The translations under genes and the position numbers were made by a program. Positions 8,706-17,211 of a stretch of DNA of 64,000 nt are shown piece by piece (position 1 is the first letter of the stretch; every line of letters begins with the position of its first letter). The DNA is from a virus. The notes beneath the pieces were generated by a model, which was given only the letters and a program-made list of their open reading frames with translations, had not been told where the DNA came from and did no database searches. The stretch spans positions 37,616-101,615 of the IMG/VR virus record IMGVR_UViG_3300005825_000044. One strand, 5' to 3'.

Positions 8706-8733
8706 CCCCGTGTCTCCTCGAGGAGACACGGGG
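8706..8733. repeat. dispersed palindrome copy 1, terminator-like
   Basis: The 20-bp core GTGTCTCCTCGAGGAGACAC at 8710-8729 is extended by CCCC/GGGG to a 28-bp perfect palindrome. It lies about 30 bases after a stop codon. On the minus strand it is followed by TGTTTTGC, so this copy could work as an intrinsic terminator. It is the only copy with a T-rich flank. Confidence 0.9.
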
Positions 8734-8761
8734 CGCGGAGCACACCGGAGCGACCCCGCGG

Positions 8762-9064
8762 TCAGCCCTTGGTCGTCAGCAGCGTCGCGCCACTGGATGC
8801 CGTCACCTTCGCCGTCAGCTCGATCACGGTCGCGCGTAGCTCGTTCACGAGCGCGCGCAGCGCGGCCATCTCGCCAGCGGTCGGCCCGTCCGTGAACGCC
8901 GGCAGCGCGGCCTCCGTGACGGGTGCAGCGACCGCTGTGGGCTGCAGCGCGGCGAGGTCGTCGGCGACGTCGCGCAGCGCAGTGGCGAGCGTGGGGTCGC
9001 CGCCGCTCTTGCCAGGCGAGAGGTTCGCCCCGCCGCTTCCGAATCGTTCAGTAATCGCCGCCAT
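8762..9064 (-). CDS. hypothetical small virion-region protein
   Basis: The 100-residue product has a flexible Gly/Ser start (RFGSGGANLSPGKSGG), a short helix (TLATALRDVADDLAALQ), an Ala/Pro-rich linker and a second helix with a coiled-coil pattern (EMAALRALVNELRATVIELT). It lies after the small protein downstream of the capsid gene and before palindrome copy 1. It may be a minor head protein. No family is recognised. Confidence 0.6.
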   Translation of the reverse strand: MAAITERFGSGGANLSPGKSGGDPTLATALRDVADDLAALQPTAVAAPVTEAALPAFTDGPTAGEMAALRALVNELRATVIELTAKVTASSGATLLTTKG

Positions 9065-9121
9065 CGTTCACCTCTCCGGAGTCTTCGTTCAGGTTCGTGG
9101 GTCTTCGTTCACGCGCGACGA

Positions 9122-9460
9122 CTACTTCGAGATCACCAGCACGACGAACGTCACCGCCGCGAGGTTCGTCGCGTTCGGGACCTGGATGTCGGGACCGTCA
9201 GCGACCGCGTCCAGGTCCGAGTAGTAGGCCTTCAGCTTGTCGTTCGCCTTGTCGTAGCAGGGGTGGTAGCCGCCGCAGTCCTGCGGGATCACCGCGAGGA
9301 TCTCGACGGCGCCCTTGCCGAGCGCGGCGCGGACCGCTGCCTGGAATGCCGCGGTGCCGCCCGTCGGGTAGGCGCCGTCCGCGGCGAACGAGATCAGGTC
9401 GGCGTTGAAGGGGCCCCGCGCCGCCGACTTCTCCACCACAGTGATTGCACCGATTGCCAT
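9122..9460 (-). CDS. hypothetical capsid-adjacent protein
   Basis: The 112-residue product starts MAIGAITVVEKSAARGPFNA directly after the major capsid gene. The start resembles small beta-rich virion proteins made in large amounts. Its place next to the capsid gene suggests a head decoration or similar role, which is inference only. Two Cys residues flank a GGYHP segment near residue 65. Confidence 0.6.
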   Translation of the reverse strand: MAIGAITVVEKSAARGPFNADLISFAADGAYPTGGTAAFQAAVRAALGKGAVEILAVIPQDCGGYHPCYDKANDKLKAYYSDLDAVADGPDIQVPNATNLAAVTFVVLVISK

Positions 9461-9517
9461 CGCGTCTTTCTCCTCTGTTCGTTCGACGAAAGTGACCGCT
9501 ACGAGAGCGGCGCGAGA

Positions 9518-10468
9518 TCAGGCGACCTTGATTCCGGTGGCCTTCACCACCGCGGTCTCCTCGATGTACTTGAAGTCGTAGCGCAGGCTGACGACGATCT
9601 TCACGACGCCCTCGGAGATGTCCTTGTCGGTCTCGATGCGGATCTGGCGCCAGATGCCGACCGCGAAGTTCTTCGGGTCGGTAAGCAGAGCCACGGTCTC
9701 GTTCGTGCCGCCGCCGAGGTTCTCCGGGAACACCGGGACGTCGGTCAGCATCACGCCGCCGTAGCCGACGGGGGCCGCACCCTCGAGAGCGCGGTCACCG
9801 CTCGGGGTCGCGCGGTCCGAGAGCGTGTCGCGGTAGTCCAACTCGGCGTCGACCGAGGTGAAGATCCGCATCGCCGCCTTGTTGCGCAAGAACGGGCTCG
9901 GCATCGTCTTGAGCATGTCCCGCCAGATCGTCTTGTTCGCCTGGACGGTGCCGGCAGCGACGACGTTCGAGGTCGCCGACTTGATGGCACCGTCGAACAG
10001 CGCGAGGAAGGAGTCAGCCGAGGTCGTGTCGCCGTTCGCGATGCCCTCGTCCATGTCCAGGGCCACGCGCTCGCCGATCAGCGACATGATCGTCTGCCGG
10101 AGCGTGTCGCGCTCGATGTTGTCCTCGAGCGTCTCGTTGTCGATTCGGACCTCGGCCTTCGCCAGCTTCGCGTCCAGCTCGACCTTGGAGAGGTCGGGCT
10201 TCGCGCGGTCCGCTTCGGAGAGCGCCGTCGCGGATGCACCGGCGCGCATGATGCGGCTCGCGAAGCGGATCTTCTCGACGCGCTGCTTCTGCGACTTCAT
10301 CGGCACGACCGACGCGACCTTCATCAGCCGGCTCTCGTCGATCAGGATCCGGATGAACTTCTGCGCCTGGGCGGGAAGGAGCAAACCGCCAGACGTGAGG
10401 TCGGCCAGCGCGAGGTCGGCCTTCGCGAGTAGATCGCGGTTGTCTTGGATTCCACCGTCGGCTGCCAT
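9518..10468 (-). CDS. major capsid protein (HK97 fold)
   Basis: ATG at 10468 is preceded by a GGAG ribosome site. The 316-residue protein shows an N-terminal arm rich in Ala/Leu, a KIRFASRIMRAG segment, an E-loop-like stretch, a spine-helix region (DNIERDTLRQTIMSLIGERV) and the C-terminal VFPENLGGGTNETVALLTDP followed by FAVGIWRQIRIETDKDISEG, a typical capsid A-domain ending. It forms the icosahedral shell. The scaffold-like and protease genes lie directly upstream, as in many phages. Confidence 0.85.
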   Translation of the reverse strand: MAADGGIQDNRDLLAKADLALADLTSGGLLLPAQAQKFIRILIDESRLMKVASVVPMKSQKQRVEKIRFASRIMRAGASATALSEADRAKPDLSKVELDAKLAKAEVRIDNETLEDNIERDTLRQTIMSLIGERVALDMDEGIANGDTTSADSFLALFDGAIKSATSNVVAAGTVQANKTIWRDMLKTMPSPFLRNKAAMRIFTSVDAELDYRDTLSDRATPSGDRALEGAAPVGYGGVMLTDVPVFPENLGGGTNETVALLTDPKNFAVGIWRQIRIETDKDISEGVVKIVVSLRYDFKYIEETAVVKATGIKVA

Positions 10469-10550
10469 GTCTCGTTTCTCCGTTTCTGTTTCCGAGAACT
10501 TGCTGAGAGAGTCACACCGCGACGCGCTGTTCCGCAACGTCGCGACACCG

Positions 10551-11378
10551 TCAGGGCGTGAAGAACGACTTCTCGACCGGGGTGTTCGCCTTGGTCACGG
10601 GGCTGTTCATGTCGAGCGGCCACGACACGTCGGCTTCTCGCTTCTTCACGCGCTCGGCCTTCTCGAGGTCGACCTGCTGGGAGTCGCCGCGCGTGCTGCC
10701 GACCTTCTCGATCTTCTCGTCCAGACTGCCGATCATCGAGAGCACGCCGTCGAACGCCTTTCGGAGCTTATCGTTCAGCTCGCCGAACCGCTTCTCGACG
10801 TCGCTCTTCTCCGCCGCCGCCTCGTCGCCCTCACCACCGGCGGCCTCTGTGGCTGCGGGCGAAGGAGCCGCCTGCGGCTGAGCCGTGGCGCTCGGGGCGG
10901 TGCCGTCGAGCAGGTGACCGAGCAGGTTGCGGGCGTCCTCGAGCCGCGAGCGGAGACGCGCCTTCTCGACGTCTTCGGGCTTCTCTTCGGTACCGCTCGC
11001 AGCGGGAGTCTCCGCCTCTTCCTTCTGGACGCCGAACTCCTCGAGCCACGCCTCGTCTGCGCCGTCCTCGACGTCAGCACCCTCGAGCGCGGTCTTCAGC
11101 GCCGCGATCTTCTCCTCGAGCGCGGTCTTCATAGTCGCGCTGACCTTCTTCTTCTTTCCCGCAGCGGGTTGGTCGCCGGCCGACTGCTCGTCACCGCTCG
11201 CGCCGGCGATCTGACCGGGCTTCTTCTTCCCGGGGGGTACGGGAGGAGTCGCCGCCTTGACGACCAGGAACGAACGCTTGTTCGCGGCGCGGTCCACCGC
11301 GCTGACCTCCTCGGTCTCGATGTCGGTGAGGCGCGCGGTCGCTTCCTTGCGGATACGGGTGCGGTTGCGGGTCGTCAT
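10551..11378 (-). CDS. putative capsid scaffold / assembly protein
   Basis: The 275-residue product begins with a basic leader and the motif EVSAVDRAANKRSFLVVK, which also opens XkdF-type prohead proteases. It continues with long charged, Ala/Glu-rich coiled-coil segments (KTALEEKIAALKTALEG, RFGELNDKLRKAFDGVLSMI) and Pro/Ala linkers, the usual composition of a scaffold. Its last residues (SWPLDMNSPV, EKSFF) share a WP-x-DM motif with the gene at 12162. It lies between the protease and capsid genes. Scaffold function is inferred from composition and place. Confidence 0.65.
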   Translation of the reverse strand: MTTRNRTRIRKEATARLTDIETEEVSAVDRAANKRSFLVVKAATPPVPPGKKKPGQIAGASGDEQSAGDQPAAGKKKKVSATMKTALEEKIAALKTALEGADVEDGADEAWLEEFGVQKEEAETPAASGTEEKPEDVEKARLRSRLEDARNLLGHLLDGTAPSATAQPQAAPSPAATEAAGGEGDEAAAEKSDVEKRFGELNDKLRKAFDGVLSMIGSLDEKIEKVGSTRGDSQQVDLEKAERVKKREADVSWPLDMNSPVTKANTPVEKSFFTP

Positions 11379-11448
11379 CTGGTCGGTGTCCCTTCGGGTG
11401 TGGCAGAAAAACTAACAGCGCTGGGATCGGTGCCGCAAGCGAACCGCG

Positions 11449-12165
11449 TCAGAGTGCGGTTCGCTTCGCGGAGCCGCCGATCGAGAATCCGGTCAGGTCG
11501 CCCTTCTTGACGCCGCTCCACATCTCGTCGTCGACGACGCGGATCGCCATGCACCACGTGCCCTTCTTGACAGACTCCGTGCCGACCTCGAAGTCGCACG
11601 GGGCGATGAAGCTCTCCAGGATCTTGAGCTTGCCGGTGACGATCTCGGTGTGCTGCTTCCCGAGCTGCTGGTGGTTCTCCATGAAGCCGTGCGCGGTCTT
11701 CCGGATCTCGTCCGCGCTGTAGATGTCACCCTGGCTGTCCTCGGTCTCAGGCTCGAGCACGATCCCGAGAACGAAGCGCTCCTCTGCCGCATCGTCCTTC
11801 ACGACGCGGACGCTGCCGAGCGCCTTCTCCACGCTCTCGTCGACGCCGCTCGGCTCCGGTTCGGGAGCGACGAGCACGGTGACCCCGGCGTCCTTCCGAA
11901 CCGGCTCGGAGGTCACGAACAGAGCGCCCGGAGCGTCCGGGCTCCAGAACACGGTGTGCCCCTCCGGGACCGTCGACAGCGCCTTCTCGACGTCCGCGAA
12001 GCGGACCAGGACGTGGTCCTTCTTCTGGACCTCCGCGAGAGCAGGGTTCACGGAGCCGTCGTCGAGCACGTACGTCGGCTCGCCGCTGTGCTCCAGCGCG
12101 GAGCACGCGACGGCGAGCGTGGAGCCCGGCGCCGGTGCCGCGCTCTTTCGGACGCGGCGCCTCAC
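11449..12165 (-). CDS. prohead protease (XkdF-like, peptidase S78 type 2)
   Basis: GTG at 12165 overlaps the TGA of the upstream gene. Within the 238 residues, the C-terminal half shows the pattern of XkdF-like phage serine proteases: VLGIVLEPETEDSQGDIYSA, then HGFMENHQQLGKQHTEI, KILESFIAPCDFE, VKKGTWCMAIRVVDDEMW and DLTGFSIGGSAKR. These enzymes process scaffold and capsid during head maturation. The N-terminal half is less conserved. The order protease, scaffold, capsid supports the call. Confidence 0.8.
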   Translation of the reverse strand: MRRRVRKSAAPAPGSTLAVACSALEHSGEPTYVLDDGSVNPALAEVQKKDHVLVRFADVEKALSTVPEGHTVFWSPDAPGALFVTSEPVRKDAGVTVLVAPEPEPSGVDESVEKALGSVRVVKDDAAEERFVLGIVLEPETEDSQGDIYSADEIRKTAHGFMENHQQLGKQHTEIVTGKLKILESFIAPCDFEVGTESVKKGTWCMAIRVVDDEMWSGVKKGDLTGFSIGGSAKRTAL

Positions 12166-12743
12166 TTCTCGTCGGCTCCCCAGATCGCGTCGGGGTCGCT
12201 GTACTTGCCGCCGACGAACTTCGCGGCCGCCATGTCCGAGGGCCACATCACCTCGCCCGCCGACTTCTGGACACCGTCGTCAGCCGTCTTCGCCGCGGGC
12301 GTGCCGAGCAGGGTCTCCAGCATCGCGGCCTCCTGGAGCATGCCGATCAGCTTGGAGACCTTCCAGCGCGTGTCGTAGTCGTCCATGTTCGCCGACGCGA
12401 GGTCCATGTTCATCGACGCGCCGATCTCGGCGAGCTTCGCGGTCGCCGTGGACGCCTTCGAGATCGCGTCGCGCGCGGCGTCCGCGACGTCGCCGGTCTT
12501 GTCCTTGACCAGTGGCTCGACTTCGGCGACCGCCTCCTCGATCCGCTTCACGACGGCGCTGAGGTTCGACGCGACCGCGTTCGTGCCGGGGTTGCCAGAC
12601 GCCACGGACTGAGCGGAGACCTCGGTCTGCGTCGGTGCTGGCCGCTGCATCGGGTCCTTCGTCACCGCCGGCGCGGAGCCGCCCGTGGCCTGGAACTTGG
12701 CGATCTCTGCACGGCTCTTCTCGAGCTGCTTCGCGATGTCCAT
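12162..12743 (-). CDS. hypothetical head assembly protein with WP-x-DM C-terminal motif
   Basis: ATG at 12743 has a GAAAGGGA ribosome site. The 193-residue protein is mostly helical (KQLEKSRAEIAKFQA, AVVKRIEEAVAEVEPLVKDK, TRWKVSKLIGMLQEAAMLET). It ends with KSAGEVMWPSDMAAAKF, similar to the end of the scaffold-like protein at 10551 (ADVSWPLDMNSPV). The shared tail may be a docking or cleavage signal used in prohead assembly. It overlaps the protease start by four bases. Confidence 0.6.
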   Translation of the reverse strand: MDIAKQLEKSRAEIAKFQATGGSAPAVTKDPMQRPAPTQTEVSAQSVASGNPGTNAVASNLSAVVKRIEEAVAEVEPLVKDKTGDVADAARDAISKASTATAKLAEIGASMNMDLASANMDDYDTRWKVSKLIGMLQEAAMLETLLGTPAAKTADDGVQKSAGEVMWPSDMAAAKFVGGKYSDPDAIWGADEK

Positions 12744-12819
12744 TCTCGATTCCCTTTCGTGGGCCCGAGCCCAGCGTGAGTCTCCTCGGGCATTTATCAC
12801 ACCGCGAGCGGGGTCGCGT

Positions 12820-13146
12820 CTACCCCGGGCCGCTGTCTCCTCGAGGAGACACGTCGGGGGGCGCCCAGATCGATCGCTGGTTCTCGTGGGTCCACACTAG
12901 CCCGTCGAGCCGCGCGCGCAGCACGATCGGCAGCGTGTCGAGCACCCGCTCCAGCGACCACTTCGCACCGCTGCGCAGCTCTCGGAACTCACGCTCCAGG
13001 ATCCCGAAGCGGCGCCGCGTCTCGCTCATCGTGACCCGCGACTTGTCGTCGGCGAACGACTTCTCGATGGCGCGCACGAACGCGCGCTGGATCTTCTTCA
13101 GCGCTGCGGGGTCCTCTGCGATCGCGTGGAAGAACTCTCCGGACAC
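12820..13146 (-). CDS. hypothetical protein downstream of HNH gene
   Basis: The 108-residue product is helical and charged (ALKKIQRAFVRAIEKSFADD, RRFGILEREFRELRSG). Its last residues (DVSPRGDSGPG) are encoded by palindrome copy 2, so the C-terminus may have been extended by arrival of the repeat. It is separated by 10 bases from the HNH gene. No family is recognised. Confidence 0.55.
   Translation of the reverse strand: MSGEFFHAIAEDPAALKKIQRAFVRAIEKSFADDKSRVTMSETRRRFGILEREFRELRSGAKWSLERVLDTLPIVLRARLDGLVWTHENQRSIWAPPDVSPRGDSGPG
12834..12851. repeat. dispersed palindrome copy 2
   Basis: An 18-bp perfect core, TGTCTCC-TCGA-GGAGACA, lies in the last codons of the gene at 12820 and reads DVSPRGDS in that frame. 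A half-like copy (TGAGTCTCCTCGGG) lies 60 bases to the left, just upstream of the 12162 gene. Confidence 0.85.
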
Positions 13147-13156
13147 GCAGCGCAGT

Positions 13157-13879
13157 CTACACCGGGAACTCGTGCTGCGCGCGTAGAGCGTCGGCTACAT
13201 CCACGAACCGACCAACGTAGACCTTCCTCCCACCGCGCCGCGCCCAGACCTCGTGAACACCACCCTTGAGCCGGATGTTCGCGTACTCTGCCCGAGGCCT
13301 CACGATGCGAGATGCGTCGATCTCCTCGGCGCTGTGTGGAACCCCCTCCGGAAAGTTGAGCGGCGCCGTGGGTAGGTTGGCAATCGCGTAGTGGTCACGA
13401 GCGGATGCGGCAAGCTCCGGCGACTGAAAGACCCCGAGCTGAATCTGTTCACCGTTCACGTTGCAGTACGCCCTGAAGTTCCCCGAATCCTCGATCCTTG
13501 CGACTCCCCTGTAGCCCAGCACCGCACGTGTCGGTTTCGTCTGGTTCAGCATGTTCTCAGAAGCCGAGACGACTCGGAGATTGCTCCGCCGGTTGTTGAG
13601 TCCATCACCGTCGATGTGGTCGACCTGCTTGCCTGCGGGCGCTCCAAGAATCCAGCGGTGCAGGTAGACCCGATTATTCTTGCCGTCGACTACGAAGTCG
13701 CGAGCGGCATACACATGTCCTGTCGACCGCTCACTCGCGAACCAACAGCCAGCTACGACCGCGCGCGAGTAGTCTCCGGTATCCAGAAGCGTCGAGTAGC
13801 CCTTGGAGAGCACAAGCCTTCGGCAAAGGTGAAAACGCGCCACGCCACGAACCCTACCCACATACAGCCTTTCTGACAA
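13157..13879 (-). CDS. HNH homing endonuclease with AP2-type DNA-binding domain
   Basis: The 240-residue product contains an HNH core: LHRWILGAP (His 74), VDHIDGDGLNNRRSNLRV (Asp 87, His 88, Asn 96, Asn 100), then an AP2-like segment at roughly 120-175 (LGYRGVARIEDSGNFRAYCN, LGVFQSPELAASARDHYA). This arrangement is typical of free-standing phage homing endonucleases that nick or cut allelic DNA. It lies directly after the stop of the MuF-like gene across an A/T-rich junction. The listed TTG start is uncertain. Lower GC and less biased codons than the neighbours suggest recent arrival. Confidence 0.85.
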   Translation of the reverse strand: MSERLYVGRVRGVARFHLCRRLVLSKGYSTLLDTGDYSRAVVAGCWFASERSTGHVYAARDFVVDGKNNRVYLHRWILGAPAGKQVDHIDGDGLNNRRSNLRVVSASENMLNQTKPTRAVLGYRGVARIEDSGNFRAYCNVNGEQIQLGVFQSPELAASARDHYAIANLPTAPLNFPEGVPHSAEEIDASRIVRPRAEYANIRLKGGVHEVWARRGGRKVYVGRFVDVADALRAQHEFPV

Positions 13880-14941
13880 CTAAACCAAAAAAATGTCTGA
13901 GCGGCATAACCCGTGAAGGGGAGGCTCCGGCGGTGCCGCGTTCACAAGCTCGTCGCCGCGCAGCGTGGTCCCGTACGAGCCGCGGTCGTCGCGACTTCCG
14001 AAGCCGGAGCGCGTGACCTCCGCGATCGTGGTGCGCTCCCCGTTGCGCTCCGTGAACAGGATCCGGCCGCCGCTCTCGTCCCGTCCCTGGCGCACCCAGG
14101 GTGACGCGTTGCGGACCTCCTCCGGGTTGTCCAGCGACATCACGGACTCCATCTGCTCGACGCTCCGCGACGTCTGGAAGACCTGCCCGTCGTAGAACCT
14201 GCAGGTGTCGGTCGTCCGCTCGTCGAGCACGGCGCTGAACTGCCAGCGCTCCACGCCGGCGTCGGCGAGGCACATCACCTCGGAGTACGTCCGGGCCCGG
14301 TTCGTGTAGGCCGCCGCGACGACCTCGTAGTAGTGGTCGCTGCGCCGGATCTTCGACGCCAGCGCGTCGCCGAGCTGGCGGGCGACCTGCCTGCGGTCGA
14401 GCCCCTCGGAGAGCCCACGCGCGACGACCTCCCTGGCGACCGTCGACGCGGCGCCGGCGCGCCTGCCGAACTCGTCGCGGACGAAGTTCACGTTCATCGT
14501 CCGGATCAGCTTCTCCGCGGTGAGGTCGCGCTGCGCGAGGCTGCCCTCGATGCGGAGCGAGTGCCGCCGCTTGAACGACAGCCGGGTGTCCCCGACCAGC
14601 TGGGCGCCGGTGACCTCGAGCGCCTCGTCGATCTTCGGCAGCGCGCCGGCGAGAGCCTCTGACGCGCCGCGGTTCACGGCAGCCAGTGCCGCCTCGAACT
14701 GGCGGGGGTTCAGCAGCTCCCAGTCGACGTCGGCCGCCGCCATCGCGCTCTCCAGCGCGCCGGCCTCGAACGGGTCGGCCGCGGCACGCATCCGCCGAGC
14801 GATGCGTGCCACGATCAGATCGAAGCCCCGTCTGCTCAGCGGGTCGACGGCCTTCGCGATGTCGGCGAAGAACGCGCGCGCCGCAAGCTCCTCGACTGCG
14901 GCCGCGGCGTCCTCGAACGTGCTCGCAGCAGCGAGCGTCAC
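13880..14941 (-). CDS. MuF-like minor head protein
   Basis: The 353-residue protein has a helical N-terminal part and a C-terminal domain with the Mu F / SPP1 gp7 pattern: WQFSAVLDERTTDTCRFYDG, a Gly/Arg-rich middle and PPLHGLCRSDIF at the end. These proteins attach to the portal inside the head. GTG at 14941 overlaps the end of the portal gene, and the AGGAG within palindrome copy 3 lies 12 bases upstream and may serve as its ribosome site. The final residues (SDIFLV) depart from the usual ending next to the HNH gene, so the extreme C-terminus may have been altered by the insertion. Confidence 0.8.
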   Translation of the reverse strand: MTLAAASTFEDAAAAVEELAARAFFADIAKAVDPLSRRGFDLIVARIARRMRAAADPFEAGALESAMAAADVDWELLNPRQFEAALAAVNRGASEALAGALPKIDEALEVTGAQLVGDTRLSFKRRHSLRIEGSLAQRDLTAEKLIRTMNVNFVRDEFGRRAGAASTVAREVVARGLSEGLDRRQVARQLGDALASKIRRSDHYYEVVAAAYTNRARTYSEVMCLADAGVERWQFSAVLDERTTDTCRFYDGQVFQTSRSVEQMESVMSLDNPEEVRNASPWVRQGRDESGGRILFTERNGERTTIAEVTRSGFGSRDDRGSYGTTLRGDELVNAAPPEPPLHGLCRSDIFLV

Positions 14942-16857
14942 TCCGGTGTGTCTCCTCGAGGAGACACCGGCGCCGACACCGACACGATCTTCCCGAGCTG
15001 CTCATCGGAGAGCGCGATCCTGACGACCTCAGGCTCACCCTTCCGGACTTCCGCGTCGCGCGCCGCGTCGAGGTCGGCCGCTGCCTCCTCCTCCTCCGCC
15101 TTCCGGAACGCGTCGCGCAGCCTGATCAGGCGCCGGGCCCTGTGGTTCATCGCGCGGCGCCAAGCCTTGCTGACTCCGCCGTCGCCCACCTCGGGCTCCG
15201 GGATCTCGCCGTCGAGCCCGTCGTCGATCCCGAACCCCGCGATCGTGAGCGCCAGCGGTTGGTCGGCCCAGTCCGCGTCGATGTTTCCGAGCGGCACGTT
15301 GAAGACGTGGTCAGCGGCGAGCCTGCGGGCGTCACGCGGCGTCAGCGCGCCGCTGACGGTCTGCTCCGCGATCATCTTGGACATCACAGCGGGGTTGCGC
15401 TGCTGGATGCCGTTGCTAGTGAACTTCCAGTACCGGAAGCCGAGCCCGCGGAGCATGTCCCGCACGAGGTTGTCGAAGTCGACGCGCTCCGGCCCGAAGA
15501 CCTGCTCCTCGCAGAAGTCGAGCGCGGCCTCGGACGTCGCCCGGTTGAAGTCGCGGATGTCGCCGCGGACGATGCGGGGGAGCCTGAAGCTCATCCCGAC
15601 CTTGTCCATGTTGCGCTCGTCGTAGTTCTGGAACAGCGCGTCCTTGAGGTGCGCGTCGGTGAGCGACTTCACCTCGATGCGGACCCGCCCGTTGTCGGGT
15701 TGCATCTGCGCGGCGCTCGACGACTCAGCCTCGAGCACGAGGATCTTGTGGAAGTTCTTCTTGCCCTTGATCTCCTTCTCGATGTGGCCGCGGATCGCCT
15801 CGACCCCTCCGCTCACGAGCTTGCCACCGCTGACCGTGATCACGAGGGGCGGGATCGACTTGTTCTCGAAGTACGAGTAGTTGATCTCCTCCGCGAGTCG
15901 GGAGCCCAGCACGCTGAGCAGGTTGCCGATCCAGCGCGGCACCCCGTACGGGGTCCGTCGCGTCGCTGTGATCTTGAAGTGGATGACCTCGTTCGCGGTC
16001 TTCACGTCGGGGCTCTCAGAGACCGCGAGATCCCTCTCGTTCTTGTACCACTTGCCGGTGGCAGCGCTCATCACGCGGGGGTCGCCGAACTGCTTGAAGT
16101 ACGTGACGCCACCACCACCGTCGCTCTGCACGAAGCGGCGGAACTTGCGGTTCAGCTTCTCCTTGCCGAGCGTGTAGGGGCCGTCGAAGACCTCGACCTC
16201 CATCTCGACCGGTTCCTTGATCATGCCGAGCAGCGAGACCGACCAGCTCGGCATGTGAGCGAACTGCGTGACCTTTCCCTTCTTGTTGCGGATCACCTCC
16301 CAGTAGCCGTTGCCGGTGATCTCGATGTCGGCACGCGTCACGCGACGCAGCGCGACGAAGCTCGAGCCGGGGCAGCAGACGTTGAAGAACGCGTTGATCC
16401 TGACCTTCTCCGCGGCCGCGGCGACGCGCAGCTTTCCGAGACGGGCCTCGACCTCGGCGTCTGAGAACTCGGGCACGTCAGACGAACCGCGGACAGCGGC
16501 CTCGACCTCCATCATCGTGCGGATCTGGTCGACCGCGTCCTCCGCCTCGAAGTCCACGACCGGCTCGAGGTGGTGGCCGAACCCGTCGATGTTCGTGACG
16601 TAGGCGTCGACGCACTGCCTCAGGCTGTCGCTGTTCTCGTGCAGCGTCGTCAGCGTCTCCGGCGAGTACGGTGGCCGGATCGCCTCGGCGACCAGGCCCA
16701 CGTCTGCGCCGCGCTGCTCCCAGAGCCCGGAACCCTCTGCGACGCCGGAGAGCTGCTCGTCGACTGCCTTGAAGACCCTGGCGCGGTCGCCGTCGTCGCC
16801 GCCGAGCGTGCGCACGACCACCGTGGTCGTGCCTTCCCTATCGTTGCCGTCGGCCAT
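14938..16857 (-). CDS. portal protein
   Basis: The 639-residue product shows the portal pattern: a clip and wing region with LRQCVDAYVTNIDGFGHHLE, DIEITGNGYWEVIRNKKGKV, FKITATRRTPYGVPRWIGNL, ENKSIPPLVITVSGGKL, then a helical C-terminus (RDMLRGLGFRYWKF and ALTPRDARRLAADHV). The PYGVPRW motif is typical of PBSX-type portals. The dodecameric portal is the DNA gate of the head and the terminase docking site. The last residues (VSPRGDTPE) come from palindrome copy 3. Confidence 0.88.
   Translation of the reverse strand: MADGNDREGTTTVVVRTLGGDDGDRARVFKAVDEQLSGVAEGSGLWEQRGADVGLVAEAIRPPYSPETLTTLHENSDSLRQCVDAYVTNIDGFGHHLEPVVDFEAEDAVDQIRTMMEVEAAVRGSSDVPEFSDAEVEARLGKLRVAAAAEKVRINAFFNVCCPGSSFVALRRVTRADIEITGNGYWEVIRNKKGKVTQFAHMPSWSVSLLGMIKEPVEMEVEVFDGPYTLGKEKLNRKFRRFVQSDGGGGVTYFKQFGDPRVMSAATGKWYKNERDLAVSESPDVKTANEVIHFKITATRRTPYGVPRWIGNLLSVLGSRLAEEINYSYFENKSIPPLVITVSGGKLVSGGVEAIRGHIEKEIKGKKNFHKILVLEAESSSAAQMQPDNGRVRIEVKSLTDAHLKDALFQNYDERNMDKVGMSFRLPRIVRGDIRDFNRATSEAALDFCEEQVFGPERVDFDNLVRDMLRGLGFRYWKFTSNGIQQRNPAVMSKMIAEQTVSGALTPRDARRLAADHVFNVPLGNIDADWADQPLALTIAGFGIDDGLDGEIPEPEVGDGGVSKAWRRAMNHRARRLIRLRDAFRKAEEEEAAADLDAARDAEVRKGEPEVVRIALSDEQLGKIVSVSAPVSPRGDTPE
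14948..14967. repeat. dispersed palindrome copy 3
   Basis: A perfect GTGTCTCCTCGAGGAGACAC lies at the 3' end of the portal gene (read VSPRGDT) and directly before the GTG start of the MuF-like gene. Its right half supplies an AGGAG that could act as a ribosome site and would be closed off if the hairpin forms. Confidence 0.9.
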
Positions 16858-16861
16858 TGGT

Positions 16862-17158
16862 TCAGTCGGTGCGGGAGTTGCGCCCGCTGATCGCAGCCGC
16901 GGGCGTGCCGGAGCCGTACGTCGTCGTCTTGATCCGGACGTGCGTCACGGCCTGCGGCACCGGGTAGAAGCCAGCCGCGTTGATCGAGGTCGTGATGTCG
17001 CTGTAATTCGTACCGTCGATCGTGCCCTGGATCGAGAACGCGCACGCCGTCCCTGCGTCGATGATCTGCACGTACTTCTCGACGAGGTCCTCGACCTTCT
17101 GCGGGGCCCCCGTCGCTGTGGATGCCGGAACGGCCAGCGCGTAGTTCTCGTATCGCAT
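16862..17158 (-). CDS. small virion-region protein
   Basis: The 98-residue product (MRYENYALAVPASTATGAPQ) is beta-rich with a pattern common in small phage structural proteins (IQIIDAG-like text, FSIQGTIDGTNYSDI, VTHVRIKTTTYG). It lies directly upstream of the portal gene. A decoration or head accessory role is inferred from place. Confidence 0.6.
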   Translation of the reverse strand: MRYENYALAVPASTATGAPQKVEDLVEKYVQIIDAGTACAFSIQGTIDGTNYSDITTSINAAGFYPVPQAVTHVRIKTTTYGSGTPAAAISGRNSRTD

Positions 17159-17211
17159 CTCGTTCTCCTCCGCGCGAGGTTACTTCAGGGCGACCGGTGC
17201 CGCGAGAACCG

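Noticed and set aside
14686-16464. 592-residue plus-strand open frame opposite the portal gene
   Set aside because: It is a shadow frame with Arg/Leu/Asp-rich low-information text. The portal protein on the other strand is clearly real.
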